A DNA stretch of 64,000 bases from Arthrobacter sp. StoSoilB20 (GTDB lineage: Bacteria > Actinomycetota > Actinomycetes > Actinomycetales > Micrococcaceae): assembly GCF_019977295.1 (NCBI RefSeq), contig NZ_AP024651.1, forward strand, positions 930,001-994,000, written 5' to 3'. Position 1 is the stretch's first letter. Every line of letters starts with the position of its first letter. Positions 25,107 through 33,448 of this stretch are shown piece after piece. The notes beneath the pieces are model-generated. The model did not search any database. It saw only the letters and a program-made list of their open reading frames with translations, and had not been told where the DNA came from. Made by a program: the position numbers and the translations under genes.

Positions 25107-25448
25107 GTGGACGGAAAACTCTTGATCAGCTTTGTCACCAGCGGGATCTACTTGATCCTTGGGCTGGTGGCCCTTGCCTTGGAAGTGTGGGCCTTCGCGG
25201 ACTGCCTGCGCCATCGTCCGACGCTCTTCGTGGCTGCTTCCAAGCGGACCAAGACGTTTTGGCTGGCCCTCACCGGGGTTGCCCTTGTGATCGGTGCACT
25301 GGCTCTGTGGGGCGTCGGTGGCAGCTTGAATCTCTTCGGCATCGCAGCCGTGACCGCGGCCTGCGTGTACCTCGCCGATGTCCGTCCCGCCCTGCGCGAG
25401 GCCGGCAGTGGCGGCAACCGCAATGTGGGCCCTTACGGTCCCTGGTAG
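25107..25448 (+). CDS. DUF2516 family membrane protein
   Basis: A 113-residue membrane protein with three hydrophobic segments (SGIYLILGLVALALEVWAFA, FWLALTGVALVIGALALWGV, LFGIAAVTAACVYLADV). The WAFADCLRHRP segment and the DVRPALRE tail match the DUF2516 family of actinobacteria, whose function is unknown. It starts with GTG at 25107, ten bases after the PLP enzyme stop, so the two are probably co-transcribed. Its 3' end is only six bases from the convergent methyltransferase gene. Confidence 0.82.
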   Translation: MDGKLLISFVTSGIYLILGLVALALEVWAFADCLRHRPTLFVAASKRTKTFWLALTGVALVIGALALWGVGGSLNLFGIAAVTAACVYLADVRPALREAGSGGNRNVGPYGPW

Positions 25449-25454
25449 AAGGCT

Positions 25455-26255
25455 CTACCTGGGCGCCACCGCGTCCCACGCCACTGTCACTTCACCGAGG
25501 CGCCACCGCGCCGGACCATCCTGAAGCGGCCACCCGGCGTCACGCAGTGAATGGCACATGGCGGTCCATCGCTGCCGGTTCCCGAACGATGCCAGCGGGG
25601 CCGCCTCCAGCCAGGCCTTGTCCATCGCCTGGAGGAACGCGTGGATGGGTTCGCCGGGAACGTTCCGGTGAATCAGGGCTTTAGGCAGCCTCTCAGCTAT
25701 CTCCGAAGGCAGCTCGAAACTGCCGAACCGCACCGAAAAACTGAGGCTCAATGGGCGCTCGGAGTCCAGGGCCACCCACGTGACGCGGCGGCCGATCTCA
25801 TCGCACGTGCCGTCAATGAACAGTCCGCCCGGCGCGAGCCGCGACTGCACCAGATGCCAGATCCCGGCGACGTCGGCTTCCTCGTATTGCCGCAGCACGT
25901 TGAAGGCGCGGACCAGCACGGGCTTTCCCGGCACCGGAATCTCGAAACCGCCCACGTGGAAGCTCAGCCCGGGCCGCTCGAGAGCCATGGCGCTCCGGAC
26001 CCGCTCCGGTTCAATCTCGATGCCGCAGAGCCGCACATCCGGACGCACGGCCTGCAGCCGTTCGAAAAGTTCAACCGCTGTGGTGGGCGAGGCGCCATAG
26101 CCCAGATCCACTACAAGGGGGTCGACGGCGGTGCGCAGCCGCCAAGACTGCGGACCGGCGAGCCATCGGTCCAAGCGGCGCATGCGGTTGGGGTTGGTGG
26201 TACCCCGGGTGATGTTGCCAACCGGCTTGCCGCCCCTGCTTCGGGGAGAGCCCAC
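25455..26255 (-). CDS. Class I SAM-dependent methyltransferase-like protein
   Basis: A protein with a Rossmann methyltransferase core: motif [21 protein letters not shown], then GIEIEPERV, and a post-motif [14 protein letters not shown]. The N-terminal [19 protein letters not shown] segment is shared with actinobacterial homologues as I remember them. The start is uncertain. I use the GTG at 26255, preceded by AAGGCGG. The frame stays open up to 26381, but that extension would translate a 51-bp inverted repeat. The substrate is unknown. It is divergent from gpmA and convergent with the DUF2516 gene. Confidence 0.8.
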   Translation of the reverse strand: MGSPRSRGGKPVGNITRGTTNPNRMRRLDRWLAGPQSWRLRTAVDPLVVDLGYGASPTTAVELFERLQAVRPDVRLCGIEIEPERVRSAMALERPGLSFHVGGFEIPVPGKPVLVRAFNVLRQYEEADVAGIWHLVQSRLAPGGLFIDGTCDEIGRRVTWVALDSERPLSLSFSVRFGSFELPSEIAERLPKALIHRNVPGEPIHAFLQAMDKAWLEAAPLASFGNRQRWTAMCHSLRDAGWPLQDGPARWRLGEVTVAWDAVAPR

Positions 26256-26300
26256 CCGTTCCGCCTTTTGCACCACGGCCACCACTTTATCCTGCAACCC

Positions 26301-26351
26301 GGGGTCACTTATGGCCCCTTGAGGGCTTTCAAAGGGGCCATAAGTGACCCC
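26301..26351. repeat. Perfect 20-bp inverted repeat between methyltransferase and gpmA
   Basis: The arms at 26301-26320 and 26332-26351 (GGGGTCACTTATGG... and its exact complement) are separated by 11 nt. They lie in the divergent gap, 58 bp before the gpmA ATG. It could be a DNA cruciform/REP-like element, an operator or an RNA hairpin. Confidence 0.95.
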
Positions 26352-26408
26352 GCGTTGCTCTTCGTAACGCCGGGCAGGCAACGGAACCGCTCAGCTAGGA
26401 TGAAAACC

Positions 26409-27155
26409 ATGACTTACAAGCTGATTCTGCTGCGCCACGGCCACAGCGACTGGAACGCCAAGAACCTGTTCACCGGTTGGGTGGACGTTGACCTGAACGA
26501 TCAAGGCCGCAAAGAAGCAGTACGCGGTGGGGAACTGCTGGTTGAGAACAACATCCTCCCGGACGTCCTCTACACCTCGCTCCTGAAGCGGGCCATCAAC
26601 ACTGCCAACATGGCGCTGGACAAGGCCAACCGCGGTTGGATCCCCGTCAAGCGCGACTGGAGGCTCAACGAGCGCCACTACGGCGCCCTGCAGGGCAAGG
26701 ACAAGGCCCAGACCCTCGCCGAGTTCGGTGAAGAGCAATTCATGGAATGGCGCCGGAGCTACGACACCCCGCCGCCGCCCCTGTCCGACGACAGTGAATT
26801 CTCCCAGGCGCACGATCCCCGCTACGCGGATCTCGGCGACGCCCTGCCGCGCACCGAGTGCCTTAAGGACGTCCTTGTCCGCCTGCTCCCTTACTGGGAA
26901 TCGGACATCAAGGAAGACCTCAAGGCGGGCAAGACCGTCCTGGTCACCGCCCACGGTAACTCGCTGCGGGCCCTGGTCAAGCACCTGGATGGCATCAGCG
27001 ATGAAGCCATTGCAGGACTGAACATCCCCACGGGCATCCCGCTGGTGTACGAACTGGACGAGGACTTCCAGCCGGTCAACCCCGGTGGAACATACCTGGA
27101 CCCCGACGCAGCAGCGCAGGCCATCCTCGCGGTGGCGAACCAGGGCAAGAAATAA
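26409..27155 (+). CDS. gpmA: 2,3-bisphosphoglycerate-dependent phosphoglycerate mutase
   Basis: A 248-residue glycolytic enzyme interconverting 3- and 2-phosphoglycerate. The phosphohistidine motif is [10 protein letters not shown] with His10. [11 protein letters not shown], the Glu in [14 protein letters not shown] and the second catalytic His in [12 protein letters not shown] are all present. The insert [14 protein letters not shown] is typical of the dPGM family. The ATG at 26409 has AGGA eight bases upstream; the ATG at 26400 is an alternative. A strong terminator follows 85 bases downstream. Confidence 0.96.
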   Translation: MTYKLILLRHGHSDWNAKNLFTGWVDVDLNDQGRKEAVRGGELLVENNILPDVLYTSLLKRAINTANMALDKANRGWIPVKRDWRLNERHYGALQGKDKAQTLAEFGEEQFMEWRRSYDTPPPPLSDDSEFSQAHDPRYADLGDALPRTECLKDVLVRLLPYWESDIKEDLKAGKTVLVTAHGNSLRALVKHLDGISDEAIAGLNIPTGIPLVYELDEDFQPVNPGGTYLDPDAAAQAILAVANQGKK

Positions 27156-27240
27156 TTCCTCCGCTGCTGCCGCGGCGACTGCTCGGTCGTCCCTCCCTTG
27201 GACGCAGTTCGCCCGCGGCACCTGCTACGGAGCTGGATTG

Positions 27241-27288
27241 AACGACGGCGGCCGGTCACTTTACGTGACCGGCCGCCGTCGTTTTTTT
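27241..27288 (+). terminator. Rho-independent terminator after gpmA
   Basis: A perfect 19-bp stem (AACGACGGCGGCCGGTCAC and its complement) with a 5-nt loop is followed by a run of T residues. It lies between the convergent gpmA and phoU genes and could serve both. Confidence 0.92.
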
Positions 27289-27298
27289 GCGGGTGAGG

Positions 27299-27952
27299 CT
27301 AGAAGCCTTCAGGCTGCCATTCGCCCGTCACCAGGTAGGTGACCTTGCGGGCAACCGAGACGCCGTGATCGGCGAAGCGCTCGAAGTAGCGGCTTGCCAG
27401 GGCAACGTCCACGGTGGTTGAGGGGCTCTCGCTCCACTCTGGGGCGGCGATGGCCTTGAAAACGCTGAGGTGGAGGTCGTCCACGGCGATGTTGATCTTG
27501 AGGATGTCCCGGGCCACTTCGAGGTCCCGGGTTTCCAGGAGCTCGATGACCTTGGCGGTGATCTCGATGTCGTGCTGGGCCATGGCCTTGAAGGTCTGGG
27601 TCAGCGAAGCGGGGATCACAGTAGCGGGGTAGCGCAGGCGGGCCAGCTGGGCTACGTGGCGGGCGAGGTCGCCCATGCGCTCCAGCGAGGCACTCATGCG
27701 CAGGGAACCTACGATCATGCGGAGGTCGCTGGCCACCGGACCCTGCAGTGCAAGGATGTCGATGGCGCGTTCGTCGAGGCTGTTCTGGAGGAAGTCGATC
27801 CGTGCATCTGCCGCGATGACGTCCTGTGCCAGATCCACATCGGCACCTTCGAAGGATGTTGTGGCCTTCGTGATTGCTTCGTGAACCAGCTTGGAGATCT
27901 CGATGAGGTCGTCACCTACCTGGGTGAGTTCCTCCTGAAAAACCTTGCGCAC
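27299..27952 (-). CDS. phoU: Phosphate signalling regulator PhoU
   Basis: A 217-residue PhoU with two three-helix repeats. It begins VRKVFQEELTQVGDDLIEI and contains RIDFLQNSLDERAIDILALQ-type metal-site helices and RYFERFADHGVSVARKV near the C-terminus. The GTG at 27952 follows AAAGGAC and gives the normal family start. The frame is open for 85 more codons upstream, but those lack PhoU similarity and run across a PHO box. PhoU restrains phosphate-transporter and sensor-kinase signalling when phosphate is ample. It is divergent from senX3-regX3, as in mycobacteria. Confidence 0.93.
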   Translation of the reverse strand: MRKVFQEELTQVGDDLIEISKLVHEAITKATTSFEGADVDLAQDVIAADARIDFLQNSLDERAIDILALQGPVASDLRMIVGSLRMSASLERMGDLARHVAQLARLRYPATVIPASLTQTFKAMAQHDIEITAKVIELLETRDLEVARDILKINIAVDDLHLSVFKAIAAPEWSESPSTTVDVALASRYFERFADHGVSVARKVTYLVTGEWQPEGF

Positions 27953-28061
27953 TAAGGCGTCCTTTCCTTGGAAATCCGGTTCCCGGGGGATGGGCCGGAC
28001 TTCAAAACCATTGGCAGTCCAACCAGTAACTGTGTCAGGGCCCAGTGAACTGTTCGGCACC

Positions 28062-28083
28062 TTTAGATGAACGTTAGTTGAAC
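28062..28083 (-). promoter_or_regulatory. PHO box between phoU and senX3
   Basis: Read on the minus strand: two directly repeated 11-mers, GTTCAACTAAC then GTTCATCTAAA, both beginning GTTCA. This matches the 11-bp direct-repeat architecture of actinobacterial PhoP/RegX3 sites. It lies in the divergent phoU/senX3 gap. Confidence 0.72.
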
Positions 28084-28142
28084 CGTCCGCGTTTGGCGCC
28101 GGATCACTGCTTGCCCGTCTTTCCACAGCATAAGCTGGAGCC

Positions 28143-29456
28143 GTGGATCCATTGCTCATAGGTGTCGTCGCCGGCCTCGTTGGCTTGTCGTTGGGCGTCT
28201 TTGGCATGCTCGCGTTCAGGATCAGCGAACGTCAGCGGAGCATCGTGGACCTGGACGTTGCCGAGCCCCGCCTGCCTGAAGGTGCCGCCGAGGTGCTTGC
28301 CGTCGTCGGGCGTGCGTTTGTCGTAGTGGACGTGATCGACGGCGTCGTCCGTGCCAGTCCCGCCGCGTACGCCTACGGACTGGTCCGCGGGCACACCGTG
28401 GTGCACAAGCAACTGCTGGACATGACTGCCAAGGTACGCCGCGATGGCGTGATCCTGGAGGAGCAGTATGAGCTTCCCCGCGGTCCGCTGGGCAAGGGGA
28501 CCATTGTGGTGCAGGTGCGTGCGGCCATGCTGGGCCAGGAATACATCGTCCTCCTGGCCGATGACCGCACCGAAATTACCCGTACCGAAGAGATCCGCAA
28601 CGACTTCGTGGCCAACGTCTCCCATGAGCTTAAGACTCCCGTTGGCGCCATCTCGCTCCTTGCCGAGGCTCTTGAAGCCTCGCCGGATGACGAGGAAGCA
28701 GTGCGCCGCTTCGCCAAGCGCATGCACAAGGAATCCGGCAGGCTCGCAGCCTTGGTCCAGGACATCATTGAACTGTCCCGCCTCCAGGGTGCCAACGTTG
28801 CCCAGCAAGGTCACGCGGTGGATATCAACACTGTGATTACCGAGGCCGTGGACCGTTCGCAGCTGCCGGCAGAGAGCAAGAACATCCAGATTGTGGTGGG
28901 CGGCCACTCAGACTCGTTGGTCTTTGGCGACAGGGACCTGCTGGTCACCGCACTGCGCAACCTGATCGACAACGCCATCCGCTACTCACCCGAAAACACC
29001 CGCGTGGGGGTTGGCATCCGAACCCGGGAAGGCGTCGTCGCCATCTCCGTGACTGACCAGGGCGAGGGCCTGACCCCCGAGGACCAGGAACGGGTCTTTG
29101 AACGCTTCTACCGCGTTGACGCAGCCCGTTCCCGGCACACCGGCGGCACCGGCCTTGGCCTGAGCATCGTCAAGCATGTGGTCTCCAACCACGGCGGCGA
29201 GGTGACCGTATGGTCCCAGCCCGGCCAGGGGTCCACCTTCACCATCCGCCTTCCGGAAATGGAAGGCCAGGACGACGACGGCGGCCAGCCGGCTGCCGCT
29301 GCAACAGCGGTTTCCGCCGCGGAACTTCCGGCGCCAGGCGTCGCCGTCGAGCCCCAGCGGACCGTTCACCAAGCCAACAATGCGATTCAGCAAACCCCTA
29401 TCGCGGGTCAACAAAGGGGCGCCAGCGGCGTCCAAGAGCAAGGAGCCAGCGCTTGA
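28143..29456 (+). CDS. senX3: Phosphate-sensing histidine kinase SenX3
   Basis: A 437-residue sensor kinase. One N-terminal membrane segment (PLLIGVVAGLVGLSLGVFGML) is followed by a PAS-like region (about 45-140). The phospho-acceptor is His161 in NVSHELKTPVGA, and the HATPase domain shows NLIDNAIRYS, DQGEGL and GGTGLGLSIV. The C-terminal 65 residues are Gln/Ala-rich and disordered. It starts with GTG and its stop overlaps the regX3 TTG start by four bases. With PhoU it senses phosphate status and phosphorylates RegX3. Confidence 0.94.
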   Translation: MDPLLIGVVAGLVGLSLGVFGMLAFRISERQRSIVDLDVAEPRLPEGAAEVLAVVGRAFVVVDVIDGVVRASPAAYAYGLVRGHTVVHKQLLDMTAKVRRDGVILEEQYELPRGPLGKGTIVVQVRAAMLGQEYIVLLADDRTEITRTEEIRNDFVANVSHELKTPVGAISLLAEALEASPDDEEAVRRFAKRMHKESGRLAALVQDIIELSRLQGANVAQQGHAVDINTVITEAVDRSQLPAESKNIQIVVGGHSDSLVFGDRDLLVTALRNLIDNAIRYSPENTRVGVGIRTREGVVAISVTDQGEGLTPEDQERVFERFYRVDAARSRHTGGTGLGLSIVKHVVSNHGGEVTVWSQPGQGSTFTIRLPEMEGQDDDGGQPAAAATAVSAAELPAPGVAVEPQRTVHQANNAIQQTPIAGQQRGASGVQEQGASA

Positions 29457-30133
29457 GCCGGATTTTGATTGTGGAGGACGAAGAGTCCTTCAGCGACCCC
29501 CTGTCCTATCTCCTGGGCAAGGAAGGGTTCGACGTCGAGGTAGTGGACAACGGCAGTGATGCCTTGGTGGAGTTCGACAGGAACGGAGCAGACCTGGTCC
29601 TCCTGGATCTGCAGTTGCCCGGCACCCCGGGCACCGAAGTCTGCCGCCAGCTGCGCCAGCGTTCCAGTGTGCCTGTGATCATGTTGACTGCCAAGGACTC
29701 CGAGATCGACAAGGTCGTAGGCCTGGAACTCGGCGCCGACGACTACGTCACCAAGCCGTATTCCTCCCGGGAACTCGTGGCCCGTGTCCGCGCGGTTTTG
29801 CGACGCCAGGGTGAACCGGAGGAACTCATCACCTCCACCGTCCAGGCCGGGCCGGTCCGCATGGACATTGAGCGGCACGTGGTCAGCGTCAACGGCGAAC
29901 AGGTGTCGTTGCCGCTGAAGGAGTTCGAACTGCTGGAAATGCTGCTTCGCAATTCAGGTCGGGTGCTGACGCGTGGCCAGTTGATCGACCGCGTGTGGGG
30001 TTCGGACTACGTTGGCGACACCAAGACCCTGGATGTGCACGTGAAGCGGCTCCGCAGCAAGATTGAGCCCGATCCCTCCGCTCCACGCTACCTGGTCACG
30101 GTGCGTGGGCTGGGCTACAAGTTCGAGCCGTAA
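29453..30133 (+). CDS. regX3: Response regulator RegX3
   Basis: A 226-residue OmpR-type regulator. The receiver domain has the acidic pocket VEDEES, phospho-acceptor Asp near residue 52 in LLDLQLPG, and the conserved Lys in DYVTKPYS. The winged-helix domain begins near residue 130 (LPLKEFELLEMLLRNSGRVL, then RVWGSDYVGDTKTLDVHVKR). I place the start at the TTG at 29453: AAGGAG lies seven bases upstream and the product then begins LSRILIVEDEE as in homologues. The four-base overlap with senX3 implies coupling. Confidence 0.94.
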   Translation: MSRILIVEDEESFSDPLSYLLGKEGFDVEVVDNGSDALVEFDRNGADLVLLDLQLPGTPGTEVCRQLRQRSSVPVIMLTAKDSEIDKVVGLELGADDYVTKPYSSRELVARVRAVLRRQGEPEELITSTVQAGPVRMDIERHVVSVNGEQVSLPLKEFELLEMLLRNSGRVLTRGQLIDRVWGSDYVGDTKTLDVHVKRLRSKIEPDPSAPRYLVTVRGLGYKFEP

Positions 30134-30159
30134 AGGCCTCCTGCCAATAACAGCTGCAA

Positions 30160-30203
30160 CAACAAAGGAAGGGTCCCGCCGAGGCGGGACCCTTCCTTTG
30201 TTG
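30160..30203. terminator. Bidirectional hairpin between regX3 and the lpqE-like gene
   Basis: A perfect 21-bp inverted repeat (CAACAAAGGAAGGGTCCC... and complement) with a 2-nt gap sits between two convergent genes. Its A/T-rich ends allow termination on either strand. Confidence 0.88.
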
Positions 30204-30226
30204 TAAGGCTTGTAGCGTATTGCCTG

Positions 30227-30808
30227 CTAGTGTCCGGCTGCTGCGGACTCGGAGGGCGTCGCGGACGACGTCGACGTCGGCGTACCGGACTCCGTCGACG
30301 TAGGCGTTGCCGATGAGCTGGCCGTGGCGGGCAGGTACTTGGCGTACTCGGGCAGGGTGCCGTCTACTACCGGGACGTTGATCGTGGCGGAGTCGGATCC
30401 GCTGCGGATCGTGATCGGGGTAAGACCACCGGGGATCACGCCTGCTGTGCTCAGGATGGCGGCGTCGGCGGAGTCGTTCAGGTACGTCTCCGAGTTTGCC
30501 TTGACCGGGATCTCGGTCTGGGCGCCGTTTGCACCACTGATGGTGAGCGTCGCATCCGAGCCGGACTGGTTGAACACAGCGCCGATAACGCGGCCGGGCT
30601 CGTTCTCACCGGAGGCAACAATCAGCATGTTGCGCAACTGCAGCTTGCCGAGATCAGCTTTGACCCCGTCCGATGCCGAGTACTGGTGGGTAGTCTGCTG
30701 GGCGTTGACGAATCCGCAGCCGGTGACGGACAGAAGACCGACGCCGATTGCAGCCGCCGCAATTGCCAGCTTGCCGCGCTGGACAGGGTTCATCGCAGTA
30801 TTGCGCAC
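30227..30808 (-). CDS. LpqE-like secreted lipoprotein
   Basis: A 193-residue lipoprotein. The signal peptide ends in the lipobox SVTGC, with lipidated Cys31. A beta-rich domain follows (about 40-155: LQLRNMLIVASGENEPGRVI, GSDATLTISG), and the last 35 residues are a Ser/Thr/Pro tail. Its position immediately before carD matches lpqE in mycobacteria, and the RNMLIV...VIGAVFN pattern suggests the same family. The function is not established. Transcription is divergent from carD. It converges with regX3 at a strong bidirectional hairpin. Confidence 0.75.
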   Translation of the reverse strand: MRNTAMNPVQRGKLAIAAAAIGVGLLSVTGCGFVNAQQTTHQYSASDGVKADLGKLQLRNMLIVASGENEPGRVIGAVFNQSGSDATLTISGANGAQTEIPVKANSETYLNDSADAAILSTAGVIPGGLTPITIRSGSDSATINVPVVDGTLPEYAKYLPATASSSATPTSTESGTPTSTSSATPSESAAAGH

Positions 30809-30894
30809 GACACCTACTCCTCAAGAGTCATTGGAACACTTTTCAGCCATAGCCTATCGGCAAACAGGTCGAAATAAGGATTCGAGGAGGCATT

Positions 30895-30987
30895 ATGGCG
30901 CGGCCGGCGGGGGAGATCTTGCTCGCACATTGCTTGCTCAAAGCATCTTTAGGCCAATACGTCAAGACCTTGGAGGAAGTCGCTTAA
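30895..30987 (+). CDS. Possible 30-residue leader peptide upstream of carD
   Basis: A short frame, ATG to TAA, encoding MARPAGEILLAHCLLKASLG followed by ten further residues ending EEVA. It has one of the best ribosome-binding sites in the window (GAGGAGG, five bases before the ATG). It contains a TTA leucine codon, rare at this GC content, and ends 99 bases before carD. I do not recognise it. It could be a regulatory uORF or chance. Confidence 0.4.
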   Translation: MARPAGEILLAHCLLKASLGQYVKTLEEVA

Positions 30988-31086
30988 GGCCTTTTCCCCT
31001 GTATTGGCGCGGCAGAAGCGCCTTCCGGGTGCCAGTCGTATGCCTTAATCGTGATAGACTAATCTGCGGGAAAGGGGAAAGTCCAC

Positions 31087-31569
31087 ATGGTTTTTGAGGT
31101 CGGCGAGACAGTAGTTTACCCTCACCACGGTGCAGCAAAAATTGAGGAAATCAAGATGCGCACCATCAAGGGCGAAGAGAAGATGTATCTCAAGCTCAAG
31201 GTGGCTCAGGGTGATCTGACCATTGAAGTTCCAGCAGAGAACGTTGACCTTGTTGGGGTCCGGGACGTAGTGGGCAAAGAAGGCTTGGAGCACGTGTTTG
31301 ACGTTCTCCGCGCCGAGTTCACTGAAGAGCCTACCAACTGGTCGCGTCGTTACAAGGCGAACCTGGAGAAGCTTGCTTCAGGCGATGTCATCAAGGTGGC
31401 GGAGGTCGTTCGCGATCTTTGGCGTCGTGATCACGATCGCGGCCTTTCCGCAGGCGAGAAGCGGATGCTGGCCAAGGCGCGGCAGATTCTGATTTCAGAA
31501 CTGGCCCTGGCGGAGAAGACGGACGAAGAGAAGGCTGCAAGCGTTCTTGACGAGGTCTTGGCTTCCTAA
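31087..31569 (+). CDS. carD: CarD family transcriptional regulator
   Basis: A 160-residue RNA polymerase-binding regulator. The N-terminal RID domain (about residues 1-60) starts [20 protein letters not shown] and contacts the beta subunit. The C-terminal helical domain (about 70-160) has [17 protein letters not shown] and the [19 protein letters not shown] region involved in stabilising open complexes. A GAAAGGGGAAAG purine tract precedes the ATG. A TAGACT hexamer at 31055 is a possible -10. It is essential in mycobacteria, especially for rRNA promoters. Confidence 0.95.
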   Translation: MVFEVGETVVYPHHGAAKIEEIKMRTIKGEEKMYLKLKVAQGDLTIEVPAENVDLVGVRDVVGKEGLEHVFDVLRAEFTEEPTNWSRRYKANLEKLASGDVIKVAEVVRDLWRRDHDRGLSAGEKRMLAKARQILISELALAEKTDEEKAASVLDEVLAS

Positions 31570-31578
31570 GAATTGAGC

Positions 31579-31613
31579 CCCGGTGGTGCGAAAGCGCCGC
31601 CGGGTTTCTTTTT
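31579..31613 (+). terminator. Terminator after carD
   Basis: An 11-bp stem with two G-U pairs is closed by a GAAA tetraloop (CCCGGTGGTGC GAAA GCGCCGCCGGG). It is followed by TTTCTTTTT. It starts ten bases after the carD stop. Confidence 0.9.
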
Positions 31614-31630
31614 GCCCAAATACGGTCGGA

Positions 31631-31708
31631 GGTACTTGATCATCAAGTATCTTCAGGCGGAAAAGTGCCCGGAGACGCATGATCATCAAGTATCTGCAGG
31701 TACTTTCC
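31631..31708. promoter_or_regulatory. Paired repeats and palindrome upstream of ispD
   Basis: The 16-mer TGATCATCAAGTATCT occurs at 31637-31652 and again at 31680-31695, 43 bp apart. The first copy sits in the palindrome ACTTGAT-C-ATCAAGT (31634-31648). The second is followed by a mirrored GTACTT. This resembles a two-site operator in the carD-ispD gap. Confidence 0.6.
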
Positions 31709-31724
31709 CAGTAACGTTGGGCGC

Positions 31725-32507
31725 ATGAGTACTCCTTCCAAGCGCGCCGTTACGGCCGTGATCCTGGTTGCCGCCGGTTCCGGTGAGCGTCTGGGCTACG
31801 GCATGCCCAAAGCCCAGGTCCCGCTCGGCGGTGAAGCCATCCTGATGCATGCCCTTCGGGGAGTAGTGGCAGCAGACGTAGCCCGGCAGATCTGCATCGC
31901 CGTCCCCAAAGGCGACACGGAGCTCCGTGAGTTGATCGCCGACTTCACCGTTGATCTGGTGGACGGCGGCCCGGAGATCTCCGTGGTCGACGGCGGATCG
32001 TCCCGCGCGGATTCCGTCCGCTCCGCTTTGGGTGCTTTGGAAGACGGCACGGAATTCGTCCTCGTGCACGATGCTGCCCGTGCCCTGGCCCCGGAGCGCG
32101 TCTTCCAGCGCGTCGCCGACGCCCTGGCTGCGGGTGCGAAGGCCGTCATTCCCGCCATGCCCGTGGTGGACACCATCAAGACAGTCTCCGGGACGTCCGA
32201 GGCTGACTCCTCCATCGCTCCGGAAGTTGTCACTGGGACGGCGCCACGCGAACAACTCAGGGCCGTACAGACTCCGCAAGGCTTCGAGTGGGCCACTCTG
32301 CGCCGTGCCCACGAGGCTGCTGCACTCTTTGACGACAAGCAAGCCGCGTCCGTCACTGATGACGCCATGCTGGTTGAGCTGTTGGGTGTCCCGGTCCATG
32401 CCGTCCGGGGAGCCAGCCAGTCCCTGAAGATCACCACGCCATTGGACCTCATCATCGCCGAAGGACTCCTGGAGGGACCTTTGGGTATTCGTTGGGTGGA
32501 GGGCTGA
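31725..32507 (+). CDS. ispD: 2-C-methyl-D-erythritol 4-phosphate cytidylyltransferase
   Basis: A 260-residue enzyme of the MEP isoprenoid pathway, joining CTP and MEP to CDP-ME. The N-terminal nucleotide-binding loop [20 protein letters not shown] is characteristic. [23 protein letters not shown] and the VQTPQGFEW segment complete the active site. The C-terminal [14 protein letters not shown] is typical. Its TGA stop overlaps the ispF ATG by one base. The order ispD-ispF-cysS after carD is conserved in related actinobacteria. Confidence 0.96.
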   Translation: MSTPSKRAVTAVILVAAGSGERLGYGMPKAQVPLGGEAILMHALRGVVAADVARQICIAVPKGDTELRELIADFTVDLVDGGPEISVVDGGSSRADSVRSALGALEDGTEFVLVHDAARALAPERVFQRVADALAAGAKAVIPAMPVVDTIKTVSGTSEADSSIAPEVVTGTAPREQLRAVQTPQGFEWATLRRAHEAAALFDDKQAASVTDDAMLVELLGVPVHAVRGASQSLKITTPLDLIIAEGLLEGPLGIRWVEG

Positions 32508-33064
32508 TGGCACCGGACCGCAACGTGATCCTGCCCCGCACCGGTATCGGCATTGATGTCCATGCATTTGCCCCCGCGGACGACCCCCAGCCGCTCTGGC
32601 TTGGCGGGCTCTTCTGGGAAGGTGAGCCAGGACTTTCAGGGCATTCCGACGGCGATTGCGTGGCCCATGCTGCGGCGGACGCACTCTTCTCCGCCTGCGG
32701 AATCGGCGACCTCGGCACGCACTTCGGCACGGACCGCCCCGAGTTTGCCGGGGCCTCGGGAGTGAAGTTGCTCGGGGAAGCGGCGCGCATTGTGCGCGAG
32801 GCCGGATTCGCGATTGGCAACGTCGCAGTGCAATTTGTGGCCAACCGTCCCAAATTCGGGCCGCGGCGCGAAGAGTCCCAACGCGTCCTCAGCGAAGCAG
32901 CCGGCGCTCCTGTCAGCGTCACCGCCACCACCAGCGACGGACTGGGTTTCACCGGCCGTGGGGACGGGATCTCCGCTGTTGCGACAGCCCTGGTGTATCC
33001 GGTTTCCGGACACGAGGCCACCGTAGCGGAGCCGGGACCGGCGAAAGGTGCGCCGCATGGATAA
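32507..33064 (+). CDS. ispF: 2-C-methyl-D-erythritol 2,4-cyclodiphosphate synthase
   Basis: A 185-residue trimeric enzyme converting CDP-ME 2-phosphate to MEcPP. The metal ligands lie in GIDVHAF (Asp, His) and [11 protein letters not shown] (His). The family segments DLGTHF, the cytidine-binding [10 protein letters not shown] and [15 protein letters not shown] follow. The last 20 residues are longer than in E. coli IspF. Its start overlaps the ispD stop by one base, and its stop overlaps the following lipoprotein gene by eight. Confidence 0.96.
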   Translation: MAPDRNVILPRTGIGIDVHAFAPADDPQPLWLGGLFWEGEPGLSGHSDGDCVAHAAADALFSACGIGDLGTHFGTDRPEFAGASGVKLLGEAARIVREAGFAIGNVAVQFVANRPKFGPRREESQRVLSEAAGAPVSVTATTSDGLGFTGRGDGISAVATALVYPVSGHEATVAEPGPAKGAPHG

Positions 33065-33413
33065 GCCGCGTGCCGGCGTCGTGCGTTCGGCGGTGGTGCT
33101 TTCCGCCGGCCTTGCGGCCGCGCTCTTGCTGGGCGGTTGTGCGGGTTCCTCCACCATGGACGTGGCGGCCAGTTGCGAATTCCTGAACAACGACACCTTC
33201 AAGCCCGACGGCAACCAGCAACAGCAGTCCAAACAGATCGCAGCGCACTACCACGAGATCGCGGGCAAGCTTGCTCCGGAGATCGGAAACCCCATCAAGG
33301 AGATGGCGGCGATCATGGATGACGCTGCGGCTTCATCGCTCGGTGCGGCCACCAAGGACCAGCAGGAAAAGCTCAAGGTTCAGTTCAATAAGATCGGCGA
33401 ATACTGCAAGTAG
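33057..33413 (+). CDS. Small lipoprotein between ispF and cysS
   Basis: A 118-residue predicted lipoprotein with a signal peptide ending in LLGGC (lipidated Cys28). The mature part is helical, beginning [14 protein letters not shown] and ending FNKIGEYCK, so two cysteines near the ends could form a disulfide. I do not recognise a family. The ATG at 33057 lies inside the ispF 3' end, suggesting coupling. A GTG three codons earlier is possible. cysS follows after 35 bases. Confidence 0.72.
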   Translation: MDKPRAGVVRSAVVLSAGLAAALLLGGCAGSSTMDVAASCEFLNNDTFKPDGNQQQQSKQIAAHYHEIAGKLAPEIGNPIKEMAAIMDDAAASSLGAATKDQQEKLKVQFNKIGEYCK

Positions 33414-33448
33414 GCAGGTCACGCCGCGTCATCGGCTAATCTGGAGCG

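Noticed and set aside
27953..28207. 85-codon N-terminal extension of PhoU
   Set aside because: No PhoU similarity, and it would translate through the PHO box; a GTG with a good ribosome-binding site gives the normal start at 27952.
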